Shown here piece by piece: positions 8,725 through 19,800 of a stretch of DNA of 64,000 nt. How positions within the stretch are numbered: the first letter of the stretch is position 1; every line of letters starts with the position of its first letter. The DNA comes from a bacterium (GTDB lineage Bacteria > Planctomycetota > UBA1135 > UBA2386), in contig JANSXC010000022.1 of NCBI GenBank assembly GCA_024743115.1, positions 1 to 64,000 on the forward strand. The letters run 5' to 3'. Below the pieces are notes generated by a model, which saw only the letters and a program-made list of their open reading frames with translations, had not been told where the DNA came from and made no database searches. Position numbers and translations under genes: made by a program.

Positions 8725-11700
8725 CTACTGGGAAACCAACCGGTAGATCGTGCTCATGCTGCGCAGCGACGGCGACAGCGCCGGCGTCACGTCGACGTTG
8801 TTGGTCATCGTGAGGCGCAGGTTGAGGAACCGCGGCAGCAGCTGGGTCGCCGGGTTGCGGATCTGGCCGAGCTGGTCCTCGGTGACGTAACGCGTCAGGC
8901 CCGTCGCGGCGATACGCGCCGTGTCGCCGCCGCCGGCCGTGTGGCCCTCGGCGTAGGTAGCCTGCGAGTAGCGGTAGGCCTCACACGCGTAGTTGGCGTT
9001 GAGCAGATTGCCGCGACCGTCGAACGAGTCGTCGGCATTCGCGCCGAAGCTCGGGTTGTAGAGGTTGCCTGAGTTGTCGAAGTCCTCGGCGCCACGCACC
9101 TCGAGCACGACGGACGTGCCCGCGGGCTGACGACCCTGCGGCGGATCGAGCTGCGCGATGAAGTCGTCGACGCGCAGGTTGCCGCTGATCGCCGCCAGAT
9201 CCGGGAAGCCCGGCTGCGGGTTGAGCACCGGCGTGCCGTTCGGATCGAGTCCGTACTCCGAACGCTGCGGCTGCAGCGTATCGAAGAAGCCGAACGTCAT
9301 CGTCGACACCTTGCGCACGAAGTCGGCCTGCGCCCAGTTCATCATGCCGTCACGCGGCGGAGCCTGGAACAGCGCCCGCGCCGGGTTGCCGAGGCCGGCG
9401 TCCTTGAGGATGCTCGGCTGGCCCGAGAGCTCGTTGGCCGGATCGATGAGGATCGCCGCACCAGTGATGAGGTCTTCACCACCCGATACCTGGACACGCG
9501 TCGACGGCCACGGCGGACGGACACCACAGCCGGCACCCACGCCGTCGTAGTAACCACCGTAGGGCGCGAAGCCGTAGGAGGGCGGGCCGAGCATGGCGAC
9601 CTGGAACTGGTTGCTCGCCGTGGCGATGCCGTTGGCGGCGCTGTCCGGGAACACCTTGAAGTCGACGAGCAGCGGCAGCGCGATCGGGTCGTGATCGTGC
9701 CGGTGGTTGCCCTTGAAGTCGCCTTCGTCCATGACCCAGTTGGCCAGACCCGCGAGTTGCGCGTTGTCCGGCATGTCGTCCGAGATCCACGGCGAATCGA
9801 TGTGCGCGGTCCAGTCGTCGTTCGGCGTCGGCGCCGACGGCGCCTGCGCGCCACCGAGACCGATGACCTGACCCGACGCATCGACCGTCACGAGGCGCGA
9901 GTCGCGCCAGGTGTAGCTGCGATCGAAGCGCGGGAACGGCACGTACTTGACGTTCAGCGGCGAGCGGAAGGCCTCGTTCGGGTTGATCGTGTAGACCCGA
10001 TCCTCGAACACCGGCACCTGTTCCGAGCCCTCGAGCACGTTCTCCTCGAACACCGCGGACAGCGCGCTGTTGTTGCTCGTGCAGAGGTAGTCGCAGAGCG
10101 GCAGCGTCGGCGGCACCGGCGGCATGGCATTCGGGTCACCCACGTCACCCGGAACCAAACGCCAGACCTCGTCGGGGCGCATGTTCGAGTGCGACAGCGA
10201 CATCGAGAAGCGATCGAAGACGTCGTAGAAGACCGTCTCGTCGTTGAACGGCGACCAGTAGAGCTGATCGACGTCGATGCCCATCTCGGCCGGCTGCGTG
10301 TAGTCGAGCGAGAAATCGTCCTCGATGTAGCGCATCTGCATGCGCGAACCACGCGCGTTCAGCGGCTCGATGACGCGTCCGACGTTCTGCGGCACGGTCT
10401 GGAAGTACTCGTACACCTGCGGCACGTTCGGCGGCGCGATGATGTCGAACATCCGTGGGTTCCAGTAGAGCAGGCCCGTGTGCAGGTTGCCCTGCTGGTC
10501 GGCCGGCGCGAGGTTGGGCGCGCCCTGCGGCGACAGCGGTCCGGTCATCGCCACGGCCGGATCGAAGTCCGGATCCCAGCACTCACCGCGCGAGACGCGG
10601 CTGATCGTGCCCAGGTTCTGGCTGTCGGCGGTGCGGCTGAAGCGCACGCCGGAAGCACCGAGCAGACGGCCGTCCTGAAGGCGGAACTGACCGAACAGGT
10701 CGATCGAGCCCGGCAGCGAGCCGTCTTCGTCCGCATCGCGGAAGAGCCAGGTGTGCCAGCCAACGAGGTTGTCGGGCGCGTTGGGATCGATCGTGAGGTC
10801 GACCGACCAGCTGTCGAGCGGCGCGGTGGGATCGTCGAAGACCTCGAGCTCGTTGCCACCGAGGTCCAGCACGCCGCCAGCACCGAGACGGACGTGGAAG
10901 CCGTAGACTTCCGACGCGGTCTCCTGGTGGAACAGCCCCATGTGCGGCTGCAGACGCAGCACGGTGCCGTCGCCGCCGAGGTCGGCGAGGCGCGTCGGCA
11001 CGACCCGCGAGGTCGCGAGCTTCGGATCGTTCATCTGCTCCGAGAACGACTCCAAGGCGATCGACGTGTTCGTCAGCAGCAGGTTCTCCGTGTTGTCGAC
11101 CTGGTCGAGGTCGAGCGGCTTGGTGAACTCGATCGCGACGGACGACATCGGGCCGATCAGACCTGGGGTCTGCGGCTGCGGCTCGATGCGCAGGAAGCGG
11201 TCGCGCCACTGCGCGTCGGTGACCGCGAGGCCGCCCGACGAGAACGGTACTTCCTCGTAGTAGAGCGCCCGGAGCACACAATCGCGGCCCTCGGGGTTGG
11301 CGATCGGATCGGCAATCGGCAGGAACGAGTGCAGGTTGCCCTCGGAGTCACGCCCGCCTTCGAGCGACGCGACGCGAACGGTCACCTGGGTCGCCATCTG
11401 CCCCTGCTCCTCGCCGGGGGTCTGGTTGCTGCTCAGGCCGATCGGCAGGGCGCCACCGACGCGCGCACCGATCGCCAGGTTCTCGAGGATTTCGGCGCGA
11501 ACCGTCACGGTCTCGAGCGAGCCGTCCGAGAGCTGGACGAGCAGATCCTGCGTCAGGATGTCGCCGCTGCGCAGCGCCGAGGTGGTCGGCACGTTCACCG
11601 GGCCGAGCGGCACATCGGCCGTCGTCAGCGGGCCATCCACGAACGGGTAGCGACCGCGGACCGGCACGAAGTTGAAGCGCTTGTTCAGCACGACCGAGTT

Positions 11701-12729
11701 GGTGGACTCGTCGATCGAGACGATGCCCATCGCCAGGCTGCCGACGATCATCGGCTTCTCGGCGTCGGGGAGCTTGCCGGCCGCGCCGTCGGACAGGTTG
11801 CCCGAGCGGAAGTCACGGATGACCGCCGCGCGCCCCGCGCTGTCGACGCCATTGAGGTCCTGAATGTCATCCTCGTTGACGAAGAACGACGAGACGACGG
11901 TGCCGCGGGTCGGAATCGCCACGCGGATGTTCGCGGTGACGTTGTCCGTCGACTCCGGCAGACCCGAGGTCGTGAATCCGCTCTGGCCCTCGCCGCCGAG
12001 GATCGTCGTGTCGACCACGATCTGATCGCCCTGCACGATGATGCGCGCCGGCAGGATCCGGAATGCATCGACCGGCGCCACCACGTCGGGATCGCCCTTG
12101 AACTCGAGCACCTGGATCGCGGACGGGTTGAACTGGAAGAACTCATCCGTGACGTTCACGCTGCCGCTGAACTGCAGGCGCAGCGCCGCGTTACGCGGCA
12201 CGACCGGCACGGGGCGGGCCTGCGTGTTCTGCCCACGGAACGACGGCGCCAGGTCGACCAAGCCCGACTGGCACGCGGCGAGCGCGGCGTCGAACTTGGG
12301 CTTCTCACGACTGTCGACGTTGTCCCAGAGGATCACGAGCTCCTCGTGCCCGACCGACTTGTCGAACGGCCGCAGCTCGAAGTTCGCCGTCGGCACCTCT
12401 TCACCCGCGGCGTCGAACAGGTTCTCCGACTGGATGTTCGGGTTGATGACGACGTTCTCCGCGACCAGCTCGAGCCGACGGTTGAAGCGCACACGGCGGT
12501 CTTCCTGCGACGAATCGATCATCCGGTAGGCGTAGATGTCGACCAGCCGGCCGATCTGCACGCTCTGCAGGCTCGGGCGCTGGGCATCTGGCCCGACGGT
12601 TGCAACGGTCGAGCTGCCGTCACACGCGGTGAACAGCAGCGACAGCGCGGTCGCCGACAGCAGAGCCGCCGTCCGGAAGGGGCTGCCCGAGGGAACATGC
12701 CGAGACGGAATATGGTTGCGGGTTTTCAT
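8725..12729 (-). CDS. Giant Ig-like lipoprotein, paralogue A
   Basis: 1334-aa predicted lipoprotein. The signal peptide carries the lipobox LLFTAC, followed by a low-complexity linker. The mature start LQSVQIGRLVDIYAYRM matches the mature start of the 1297-aa protein at 16899-20792. Further shared blocks are VPRNAALRLQF, GLPES...ANIR and the AVIRDFRSGN motif. The C-termini also correspond, with a TNNVDVTP-type motif before the last strands. The protein contains several Ig-like/SbsA-like blocks (VAIEFTKPLDLD style) separated by long loops. I see no enzymatic motif. It is probably an exported envelope or surface protein; its function is unknown. It has its own strong terminator. Confidence 0.85.
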   Translation of the reverse strand: MKTRNHIPSRHVPSGSPFRTAALLSATALSLLFTACDGSSTVATVGPDAQRPSLQSVQIGRLVDIYAYRMIDSSQEDRRVRFNRRLELVAENVVINPNIQSENLFDAAGEEVPTANFELRPFDKSVGHEELVILWDNVDSREKPKFDAALAACQSGLVDLAPSFRGQNTQARPVPVVPRNAALRLQFSGSVNVTDEFFQFNPSAIQVLEFKGDPDVVAPVDAFRILPARIIVQGDQIVVDTTILGGEGQSGFTTSGLPESTDNVTANIRVAIPTRGTVVSSFFVNEDDIQDLNGVDSAGRAAVIRDFRSGNLSDGAAGKLPDAEKPMIVGSLAMGIVSIDESTNSVVLNKRFNFVPVRGRYPFVDGPLTTADVPLGPVNVPTTSALRSGDILTQDLLVQLSDGSLETVTVRAEILENLAIGARVGGALPIGLSSNQTPGEEQGQMATQVTVRVASLEGGRDSEGNLHSFLPIADPIANPEGRDCVLRALYYEEVPFSSGGLAVTDAQWRDRFLRIEPQPQTPGLIGPMSSVAIEFTKPLDLDQVDNTENLLLTNTSIALESFSEQMNDPKLATSRVVPTRLADLGGDGTVLRLQPHMGLFHQETASEVYGFHVRLGAGGVLDLGGNELEVFDDPTAPLDSWSVDLTIDPNAPDNLVGWHTWLFRDADEDGSLPGSIDLFGQFRLQDGRLLGASGVRFSRTADSQNLGTISRVSRGECWDPDFDPAVAMTGPLSPQGAPNLAPADQQGNLHTGLLYWNPRMFDIIAPPNVPQVYEYFQTVPQNVGRVIEPLNARGSRMQMRYIEDDFSLDYTQPAEMGIDVDQLYWSPFNDETVFYDVFDRFSMSLSHSNMRPDEVWRLVPGDVGDPNAMPPVPPTLPLCDYLCTSNNSALSAVFEENVLEGSEQVPVFEDRVYTINPNEAFRSPLNVKYVPFPRFDRSYTWRDSRLVTVDASGQVIGLGGAQAPSAPTPNDDWTAHIDSPWISDDMPDNAQLAGLANWVMDEGDFKGNHRHDHDPIALPLLVDFKVFPDSAANGIATASNQFQVAMLGPPSYGFAPYGGYYDGVGAGCGVRPPWPSTRVQVSGGEDLITGAAILIDPANELSGQPSILKDAGLGNPARALFQAPPRDGMMNWAQADFVRKVSTMTFGFFDTLQPQRSEYGLDPNGTPVLNPQPGFPDLAAISGNLRVDDFIAQLDPPQGRQPAGTSVVLEVRGAEDFDNSGNLYNPSFGANADDSFDGRGNLLNANYACEAYRYSQATYAEGHTAGGGDTARIAATGLTRYVTEDQLGQIRNPATQLLPRFLNLRLTMTNNVDVTPALSPSLRSMSTIYRLVSQ

Positions 12730-12996
12730 AGCGAGGATCCCCTGAAAGTCACTGCGTCACGCCCGGCAGCACCGTCGAACGACGGCGGCTGAGGGCGCGA
12801 AAGCCAGGGAACGGGTCGGTTGCTTCGTGGGAGAGCGTGATGGTTGTTTCATCGGAACCGAAGCCCACGCACGACGAGCGTGCGCGCAACTCGCCATGCC
12901 AACGCACGCCGGAGAGCGGGCGCGCGACGGTCGGCAAGTCGTGGACTGCGGTGTTCATGGATGCTTGGGTTGGAAGATCCGGTCCAGGAATTGGGT

Positions 12997-15900
12997 CTAG
13001 AACCGGAACGGCAAGCGCAGGAAGTGGAGTTCCGGGCGCGAAGTATCGGGGTTCAGGAGCGGCGGGTTGTCACCCGCGACGCTGCGGAACCGCGAATCGA
13101 ACAGGATGTCGAACTGCACGAAGGTGGCGCCGTAGCCGCGAATCATCTCTTGCACGTTCGGGTCATCAAGGTTGTAGAAGTAGGTGTCCTGACCAGCGGG
13201 GTAACGGGTTCCCCCATTCCCGGGCGCCGTGTGGAATGCGAAACCGATCCGGATGTTCGAGGTCGGCACGCGCGTGTTGGGCAGACTGCCCGGGTAGGTG
13301 CCGCCGAGGGTTTCGACGCCGTCGACCATGACCTTGTAGAACTTGGCGCGCAGCTGGACCTTCGTGCCGGTCGCGGCAAGCGGCCCCGACTCCGTCGAGA
13401 GACGCAGCCGGCTGTCGCTGTGCGCGAGCACCCGGTAGCTGCCGACCAGGAAGTCGTTGTCGTCGTAGAGCTCGGCTTCGTAACCGGCGTAGAGGTTGAC
13501 GATCGAGCCGAGCGAGGCGGGCGCGACGTCGATCGCGTAGGCCGCCGCACCGCGGTAGATGTCCGCGTCGTTGGTCGCGAGAATCGGCATCATGTTGCCG
13601 ACCGTGGGCTGCAGCGCCCGCGAGGTCTCGCCGACGGTCTCGAAGTCGATGTAGCCCGTCGCGGGATTGAGGCCCGCGAACTCGTAGGTCGGACCCGCGA
13701 GGGAGTTGGTCGGATCGATGATGCCACGCGGATCGTCATCGGCCGCGACCAGCGCGCGCCGCTGGGCGGCACCCAGGTCGAGCCACTTCGAGCGCAAGCG
13801 CGAGCGCTCCGCGAACGGCGTCGGCAGCAGCGCCGGCTGCGGGCGGACGTCACCGGCCACCGTCGGCGTCGGGTTGCCGAAGTCGTCGACGAGCTGGCCG
13901 AGCTGGTTCGGGTAGCCGCGCCAGGCGAGCGTGTTGGTCTTGCCGACGCCCGTCTGCAGCACGCCGAGACGGAACACGCGGATGTTGTCGTCCAGGATCG
14001 TGTTGCTGTTGTCGGCGTTGTGGTTCGGCTGGCCGACGGGCGGGCCCGGAGGCGCCATCAGCTGGACGATGCCCATACCACCGAAACCGCCGAGCGGCGC
14101 GCGGTCGTAGTTGAACTGGTACTGGAAGTTCGGCGCACTGCCCTGGATGGGCGACGCCGGGTACTTGCTGCGCACGATCGGCGACCCGAAGTTGCCGGTC
14201 TGGCAGACGCCGCCATCGGCCGAGATCGCGAAGTTGTAGTCGTCGTCGCCGAAGCCGTTGCCCTTGGCGTTGATCTCGATGCCCGTCGCGGACATCAGAA
14301 CGACCATGCCGCCGGCACCGGCGCCACCGCCGCCGCCTTCGCTCGACGAACCGTTGATCTCACCGCCGCCACCAGCGCCGCCGTCGGCGCTGACGCGACC
14401 CGAGTCGGTGATGAGGATGGTGCCGAGCGCCTTGACGATCAGCACGCCGCCGCCGCCACCACCACCGCCGGCCGCGCCGTCGTTGTTGAAGTTCGGATCG
14501 TCGAGCGTGCAGGAGTTGTTGTAGGACAGGTCGCCGCCGCCACCGCCGCCGCCACCGCCCAGCGGGACGGACAGCTCACCGGTGATGCGCAAGCCCTGGC
14601 GCACGTTGATGCCCGTGCCCCAGAAATCGTTGTCGTTGCGGGAATCCAGGAACACGTCACCGCCGGCCGTGCCGCCGTCGAGCTGACGCGAGTTCGAGCC
14701 GCCGATCCCGCCGCAACCGCGACCGCCGGTGCCCTGGACCTGCGCGAAGACCGGCAACGCGTTGGTCGTCTGGTTGGGGCCCTGCCACCCGCCGGTGGGC
14801 ACGACCTGCGCCGGGAAGCCAGGATCGCCCTGCGTCGCGAGCGAGCCGCCGCCACCGCCGGAGCCACGGCCGCAGCCGGCCACACAGGCCAGCGTGCCGC
14901 CCGTGCCGCCCGTGAGCGGTTCTTCGAGCGGGCCGTTACCGGTATCACCGAAACCGGAGCGCTCGGTCGCGCTCGGCGAACCGTCGCCACCCGTGCCGCC
15001 GCCACAGGCGCCGAAACCACCCGCCTTCGGGAAGTTGGCCGAAGCGACCTGGTCAGCGATCTCGCCATTGCCGCCATCGACGGACAGCGTGCCGGCGACC
15101 GTGAAGTCGCCGCTCACGAGCCACACCATCGGGTTGGTGCCCTGACCCTGCACGGTGATGCCCGCCGGAATGTTGACGCTCGCGAAGTTGAAGATGCCGC
15201 CCGACACGTTGTACGGGGCGCCGACCTTCGGCGTCACGACGGTGAAGTCCGTGTTGAGGACCGTCGGGACACGCGGCTCGAACTCGATCTGCGTCGAGGT
15301 GCCTTCGAACCCGAAACCGGCGCGCACGAAGCCTTCGCCGACCTCGCCGACCGGCTCGCCGAACGCGGCATCGAAGTCGATCTGGTCCGTGATGTCGAAC
15401 GACGCGATCAGGGCGTCGAACTGCTGCTCGTAGGCGAGCTGGGTCTGGAACGAACCGAAGATTCGATCGTAGGCCGCGTTCGAGACGTTCGACTCGCCGG
15501 AGATGTCGGCGACGCTGCTCTCGACGATGACGCGGATGGTCGCGTTGTTCGGCAACACGCCGACCGGCCGCAGCAGGAGCGTCGAGCTGTCGAGTTCGTT
15601 GGCCTCGAGCTCGACCGACGCCGGGATCCACCAGTTGGGACCGAAGTCCGGATCGTCGTATTCGAGGAACACGTTGCCGCGGTTCGACGTGTTGCGCGTG
15701 AGCGGGTCAGGATCGAACGCGGTCGGGATGTTGGAGCTGCGCGGGTTGATCGGCTGATCGAAGACCAGACGGATCTCGACCGGCGGCGCCCCGAAGCGGT
15801 TGAGGACGACGGCGCCGTCCTCGGCGCGCGGCGTCACATCGAGCCCGGTGCGACGCGGGCCACCGGGCAGCGTGTTGCGGAACAGTTGCGCCGGCGTCGT

Positions 15901-16494
15901 GCCCTCCGCCGTCCGGAACTGGAAGCTCACGGGCTGCAGCAGCGCGCGACCCGCGACGTCCCGCAGCACCGTACCGTTGATGCGATCACCGCCGACGAGC
16001 TGCACGTTGTAGGTGCGGCCGGGCTTGAAGCCGCCGTTGTCGAACGTGTCGTTCGTCGGGAACACGGGCACGAACTCGAGGCGACGGCCGGGGGCCGCGT
16101 CACCGGGCGAGGTGCCGATGCGGAAGATGCCCGAGACGTTCTCCTGCAGCGGGTTGCCGAGCTGGTCGAACACCTGGAAGGAGAAGGTCGTCAGATCGAC
16201 ACTGTCCAGATCGATGCCAGTACTGAAATCGATCCGGATCGGATCGTTCAGGAACAGCTGACCGTTGGTCTCCGGCTGCGTGCTCAGGACCACGAAATCA
16301 CCGCCGGTCAGCAGATCGCCGGTATCGGAACCACCCGAACAACCGCTGAAGAGCAGGCCGAGGCAGGCCACCGTAGCCAGAGCACTGCGAGCCAGCGTAC
16401 CGCGAGCCGTACCGCGGCGAACCAGCCGGGAGGCCGGTCCCGGGCGAACCGGCGACGGTTGGGAGGTGGGAAGCGAGCGGGTCAGTCGATTCAT
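12997..16494 (-). CDS. Glycine-rich Ig-like lipoprotein
   Basis: 1165-aa predicted lipoprotein. The start at MNRLTRSLPTS is chosen because the preceding residues of the open frame are low-quality and this Met gives a proper n-region. The lipobox is LLFSGC. An Ig-like domain follows (LSTQPETNGQLFLNDPIRID). The middle, roughly residues 480-760, is strikingly glycine-rich, with runs of Gly such as GGGGGGGGG in a parallel-beta-helix-like context (FTVAGTLSVDGG pattern). The C-terminal third is a beta-rich domain. It lies between the two giant paralogues. Function is unknown; a surface or appendage role is inferred from composition. Confidence 0.82.
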   Translation of the reverse strand: MNRLTRSLPTSQPSPVRPGPASRLVRRGTARGTLARSALATVACLGLLFSGCSGGSDTGDLLTGGDFVVLSTQPETNGQLFLNDPIRIDFSTGIDLDSVDLTTFSFQVFDQLGNPLQENVSGIFRIGTSPGDAAPGRRLEFVPVFPTNDTFDNGGFKPGRTYNVQLVGGDRINGTVLRDVAGRALLQPVSFQFRTAEGTTPAQLFRNTLPGGPRRTGLDVTPRAEDGAVVLNRFGAPPVEIRLVFDQPINPRSSNIPTAFDPDPLTRNTSNRGNVFLEYDDPDFGPNWWIPASVELEANELDSSTLLLRPVGVLPNNATIRVIVESSVADISGESNVSNAAYDRIFGSFQTQLAYEQQFDALIASFDITDQIDFDAAFGEPVGEVGEGFVRAGFGFEGTSTQIEFEPRVPTVLNTDFTVVTPKVGAPYNVSGGIFNFASVNIPAGITVQGQGTNPMVWLVSGDFTVAGTLSVDGGNGEIADQVASANFPKAGGFGACGGGTGGDGSPSATERSGFGDTGNGPLEEPLTGGTGGTLACVAGCGRGSGGGGGSLATQGDPGFPAQVVPTGGWQGPNQTTNALPVFAQVQGTGGRGCGGIGGSNSRQLDGGTAGGDVFLDSRNDNDFWGTGINVRQGLRITGELSVPLGGGGGGGGGDLSYNNSCTLDDPNFNNDGAAGGGGGGGGVLIVKALGTILITDSGRVSADGGAGGGGEINGSSSEGGGGGAGAGGMVVLMSATGIEINAKGNGFGDDDYNFAISADGGVCQTGNFGSPIVRSKYPASPIQGSAPNFQYQFNYDRAPLGGFGGMGIVQLMAPPGPPVGQPNHNADNSNTILDDNIRVFRLGVLQTGVGKTNTLAWRGYPNQLGQLVDDFGNPTPTVAGDVRPQPALLPTPFAERSRLRSKWLDLGAAQRRALVAADDDPRGIIDPTNSLAGPTYEFAGLNPATGYIDFETVGETSRALQPTVGNMMPILATNDADIYRGAAAYAIDVAPASLGSIVNLYAGYEAELYDDNDFLVGSYRVLAHSDSRLRLSTESGPLAATGTKVQLRAKFYKVMVDGVETLGGTYPGSLPNTRVPTSNIRIGFAFHTAPGNGGTRYPAGQDTYFYNLDDPNVQEMIRGYGATFVQFDILFDSRFRSVAGDNPPLLNPDTSRPELHFLRLPFRF

Positions 16495-16898
16495 GACGTT
16501 CACGATCTGTGCACGGTCGTCAGCCGGGGCACAACGGCTGGCGCGGAGGGGTAGGCCCGGCTGCGCGAGCGCTGGCCGAGCGGGTCGAGAGGTCTGGGTA
16601 GAGATCGGGGAGCCCCCGAACACACCGCCAATAGTGTAGCCCGAGCCGGCTGCCGAAGCGGCAGTTGCGTCCGGGAACGGACGCGGTCACCGACGCTGGC
16701 AAAGCAGCGGGCGGCGACTGGCTGGCGAGCGGTCGATGACACCGGCGGATGCGAATGAGGGGAGATGGGGACTCGAACCGGGAGGACTGGGATTGGGAAG
16801 GTCGGCTGGGGGTCGGCGGCCCTTCACGGGGGCCGCCGAGAGCGGCCGGTCGAGAGCGCGTGGGGGCACGCTCTCGGGCCAGGCCGCCGGGCGCGCGG
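16495..16898. other. 404-bp non-coding gap with hairpins
   Basis: No gene is seen. Near the 3' end of the 1297-aa gene there is a perfect 10-bp hairpin (TCGGCGGCCC 16813-16822 with GGGCCGCCGA 16830-16839) and an imperfect one at about 16851-16876. Neither is followed by a T run, so termination is possible but weakly supported. A further CTGCCG/CGGCAG hairpin lies at 16650-16664, upstream of the glycine-rich lipoprotein gene. Confidence 0.5.
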
Positions 16899-19800
16899 CT
16901 ACTGGCGCTGGAAGCGCCAGGTGAGCGCGAACGTCTCGATCGTCGGGGCCACCGGCGGCGAGGCGTCGACGTTGTTGCTCGTCACGAAGCGCCAGTTGAC
17001 GTAGCGCACGTCGCGCGGCGTGAACGACTCACCCGGGCCAGCGAACTGGATGGTGTAGCCCGGGTCGACGAGCGTGTTCGGATCGTCGACGTAGGTGGTG
17101 ACGTGCTTGTTGTAGAAGTACGTCCACCAGTCGCGGTTGTTGCGCGCATCCCACTTGCGGATCTGCGCGTCGCCCGCGATGTAGGGATCGAGCGGGAAGT
17201 TCGTCGCGTCCGGCTTCATCTGGCCTCGCACGCTGTTGAAATCGGCGCCGTAGAGCGGCGAACTCTGCGCCGCCCAGGCGTCGTAGTACCACGGGTCGGG
17301 ATCAACCACGCCCGCCGCGCGGAACTGCGCGACGATCGACGTGCCACCCGGCAGATCGCTGAGCGGCGGATCGAACTCGAAGGCGAACGACGGCACCACG
17401 TTGCCTGGTCGCGTGCTCTGGCCGTTCGCGAGGTAGAACGGGCCGAGGCGCGGATCGACGAAGCCCTCAGGCACCCGGTGCGGGTTGTTGAGATCGACGA
17501 ACCCGTTCGTGATCACGCTCTGACGCTTCAGCATGTCGATCATGATCCAGTAGAACGTGTTGTCCCGGGCCGCCGTGCCACCGCCCGCAGGCGTGTAGCC
17601 ACCCTGCGCGTTGTTCCAGCGGCTCTCACCCGGCGCGACACAGATCGGCGGCGAGCCGTTCTGGAGTGCGGCACGACCCGAAGACAGCGCGCGGAAGTGC
17701 GGCGTCGGACTCGACTGCACGGTCAGCGAGACCTGCCAGCCGTTGGTGCCCAGAGCGACGTAGCCGTTGCCTTGCGGCAACTCGGACGAATCGCAGTAGG
17801 TCCAGAAGTCCGCGAGCAGCGGCAACGCCACGGCGCCGGTCAGGCCGCCCGTGTAGTTGTCGGTCTGGTTCGGCGAATCGAGCTGCCGGTTGGGCAGGTC
17901 GTTCCAGAACGAGTTGGCGTAGATGGTCTCCTCGCCCGGGTTCGCGTTCTGGTCGTAGAGCCAACGCCGGCCGATACCGTTGTTGTACGGCGACACGATG
18001 TAAGGCGTCACGATCGATCCAGCGCCGACATCTTGGCCGGCGCGGATGTTCAGACCCTGTTCGACCACCGTCTCGTCGCGGTAGACGAAGTACGGCTTCT
18101 CGAACGTCGGCAGCGGCAGGAAGCGGTTGACGTTGTTGACCTCGTAGACGACGGTCGCGGGATCGATCGTCATCGGGGTGTCGACGTACGCCGGGTGCGG
18201 CGTCGGCTGGCTCTCGATCGTCCGGCCCGTGCCGGTCGGCTCCGGGTTCCACAGGAAGTTCTGCTGGAACTGGGTCTCGAGGCCGGAGTCCGGCAGCGAC
18301 GGCAGCGAGCTGAAGTCACCGACACAGGGCGCCGGGCGGTGCTCACTGTGGCCGAGGAACAGGCTCACGCGATCGAACTCGTCGAACACGAGCACCGTCC
18401 CCGTGAAGGGCGCCCAGTACATCTGCTCCACGTCGAGGTTGAAGTCGAACGGGTCGGTGCGCGAGAGGCTGAGGTCGACCTCGCGCCACAGCGTCTGGAG
18501 CCGGCAGCCGTAGGGGTTCAGCGGGTTCTGGATGCCCTGACCGAACAGCGTCGTCGACGAATTCGAAGCCACCTGGAGCTCGGAGCCGACACGCTCCGGG
18601 CACCAGCGCAAGATCGATTCCTGCGGCGAAACCGGCGCCTGGTTCAGGTTGTCCGCGACCTGGCGCGAACGCGACGTCGGGCGCGCCTGCAGGCGACCGT
18701 CGACGTAGATGAAACCACCGAACATGTCCTCGAGCGGGTAGGCGAGCGTGTAGCCCGTGTTGCCCGGCTCCGGCACTTCCTCGGGGAGGAAGTAGGACGG
18801 GTTGGCGTCCTCGTCGCGACTCGCGAAGCGGCGCACGACGGAGACCGCGAGGTTGTCCTCGAAGAACGGCGTCGGGCCGTTGGCGCGCGTGTCGACCGTG
18901 AACGGGATCACGACGCTGCTGCTGCGCTCGACGTCGGCGCCCTGCAGGTCGATCGGGTTGCCCGCGAGGTCGCGGATGCCGCCCTCGGTCGAGTTCGCGA
19001 TCAGGTGCAGGTAGTAGCGGTAGTCGGCACCCGCCGGCGGGTTGCGCATGGTGTTGTCGAGGTAGAAGCCCGTCGACGGCTGCAGTCGCAGCGCGGTTCC
19101 GGAGCTGTCCTCGTCGAAGACGCGGGCGCCGATCAGGTACGGAGTGCGGTACTTCGCGTCGTTGAACGTCGAGGGCTCCATACCCGTGCCGCCGTTCCGG
19201 TTCGTGCGCGAATCGATGAACTCCTGGATGCTCGCCTGGTTGGTCAGGTCGCGCATCGCGAAGAAGAACGTGTCCGCCCACTTCACGGTCTCGATCGCGA
19301 CCGGCTTGGTGAAGCGCACGACCGCACCGGCGAAGGGCGATACGTTCTCGTTGGCGGGGCTCGGCGTGCCGTCGAGGTTCGGCAACGGCTCCGGCGTGAA
19401 GGTCAGGAAGTTGCGCGGATCGTCACCCGAGGTCACGCCACCGTCGCCGGCGGCGAACTCGCACACACAGACTGCGCGCGGCGCGTTGGCGACGAGCCAC
19501 GGCTCGCGCTCCGACAGCGACGACGGGTAGCCCGGCAGGTTGCGCGGGTCCAGGTCCGAGAGATCCGGGATGTTGCGGATGCGCACGCGCACGTGCTGCA
19601 CGCCCGGCGCCTGCGCATCATCGACCGGCTCGACGACCACCTCGGAGGCACCGAATGGGATGCCCGTGCTGTCCGGAATGATGCGGAACACGTCGCCGCG
19701 GTCGATCTCGTGCGAGACGCCGTTCTTGTAAACGGTGATCTCCTGCGTGAACGCGTTGATGCGCTCGACGCGCTCGAGATACATGACGATCTCACCGACA

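Noticed and set aside
9691..12792. A 1033-aa open frame on the plus strand opposite the 1334-aa lipoprotein
   Set aside because: The translation is a low-complexity Arg/Val/Asp/His-rich product typical of the antisense of a GC-rich gene, with no signal, domain or Shine-Dalgarno. The minus-strand frame has a clear lipobox and a paralogue.
14258..14600. Glycine-codon-rich repeats in the lipoprotein gene as a possible regulatory repeat array
   Set aside because: They simply encode poly-glycine runs of the glycine-rich lipoprotein in its correct frame.
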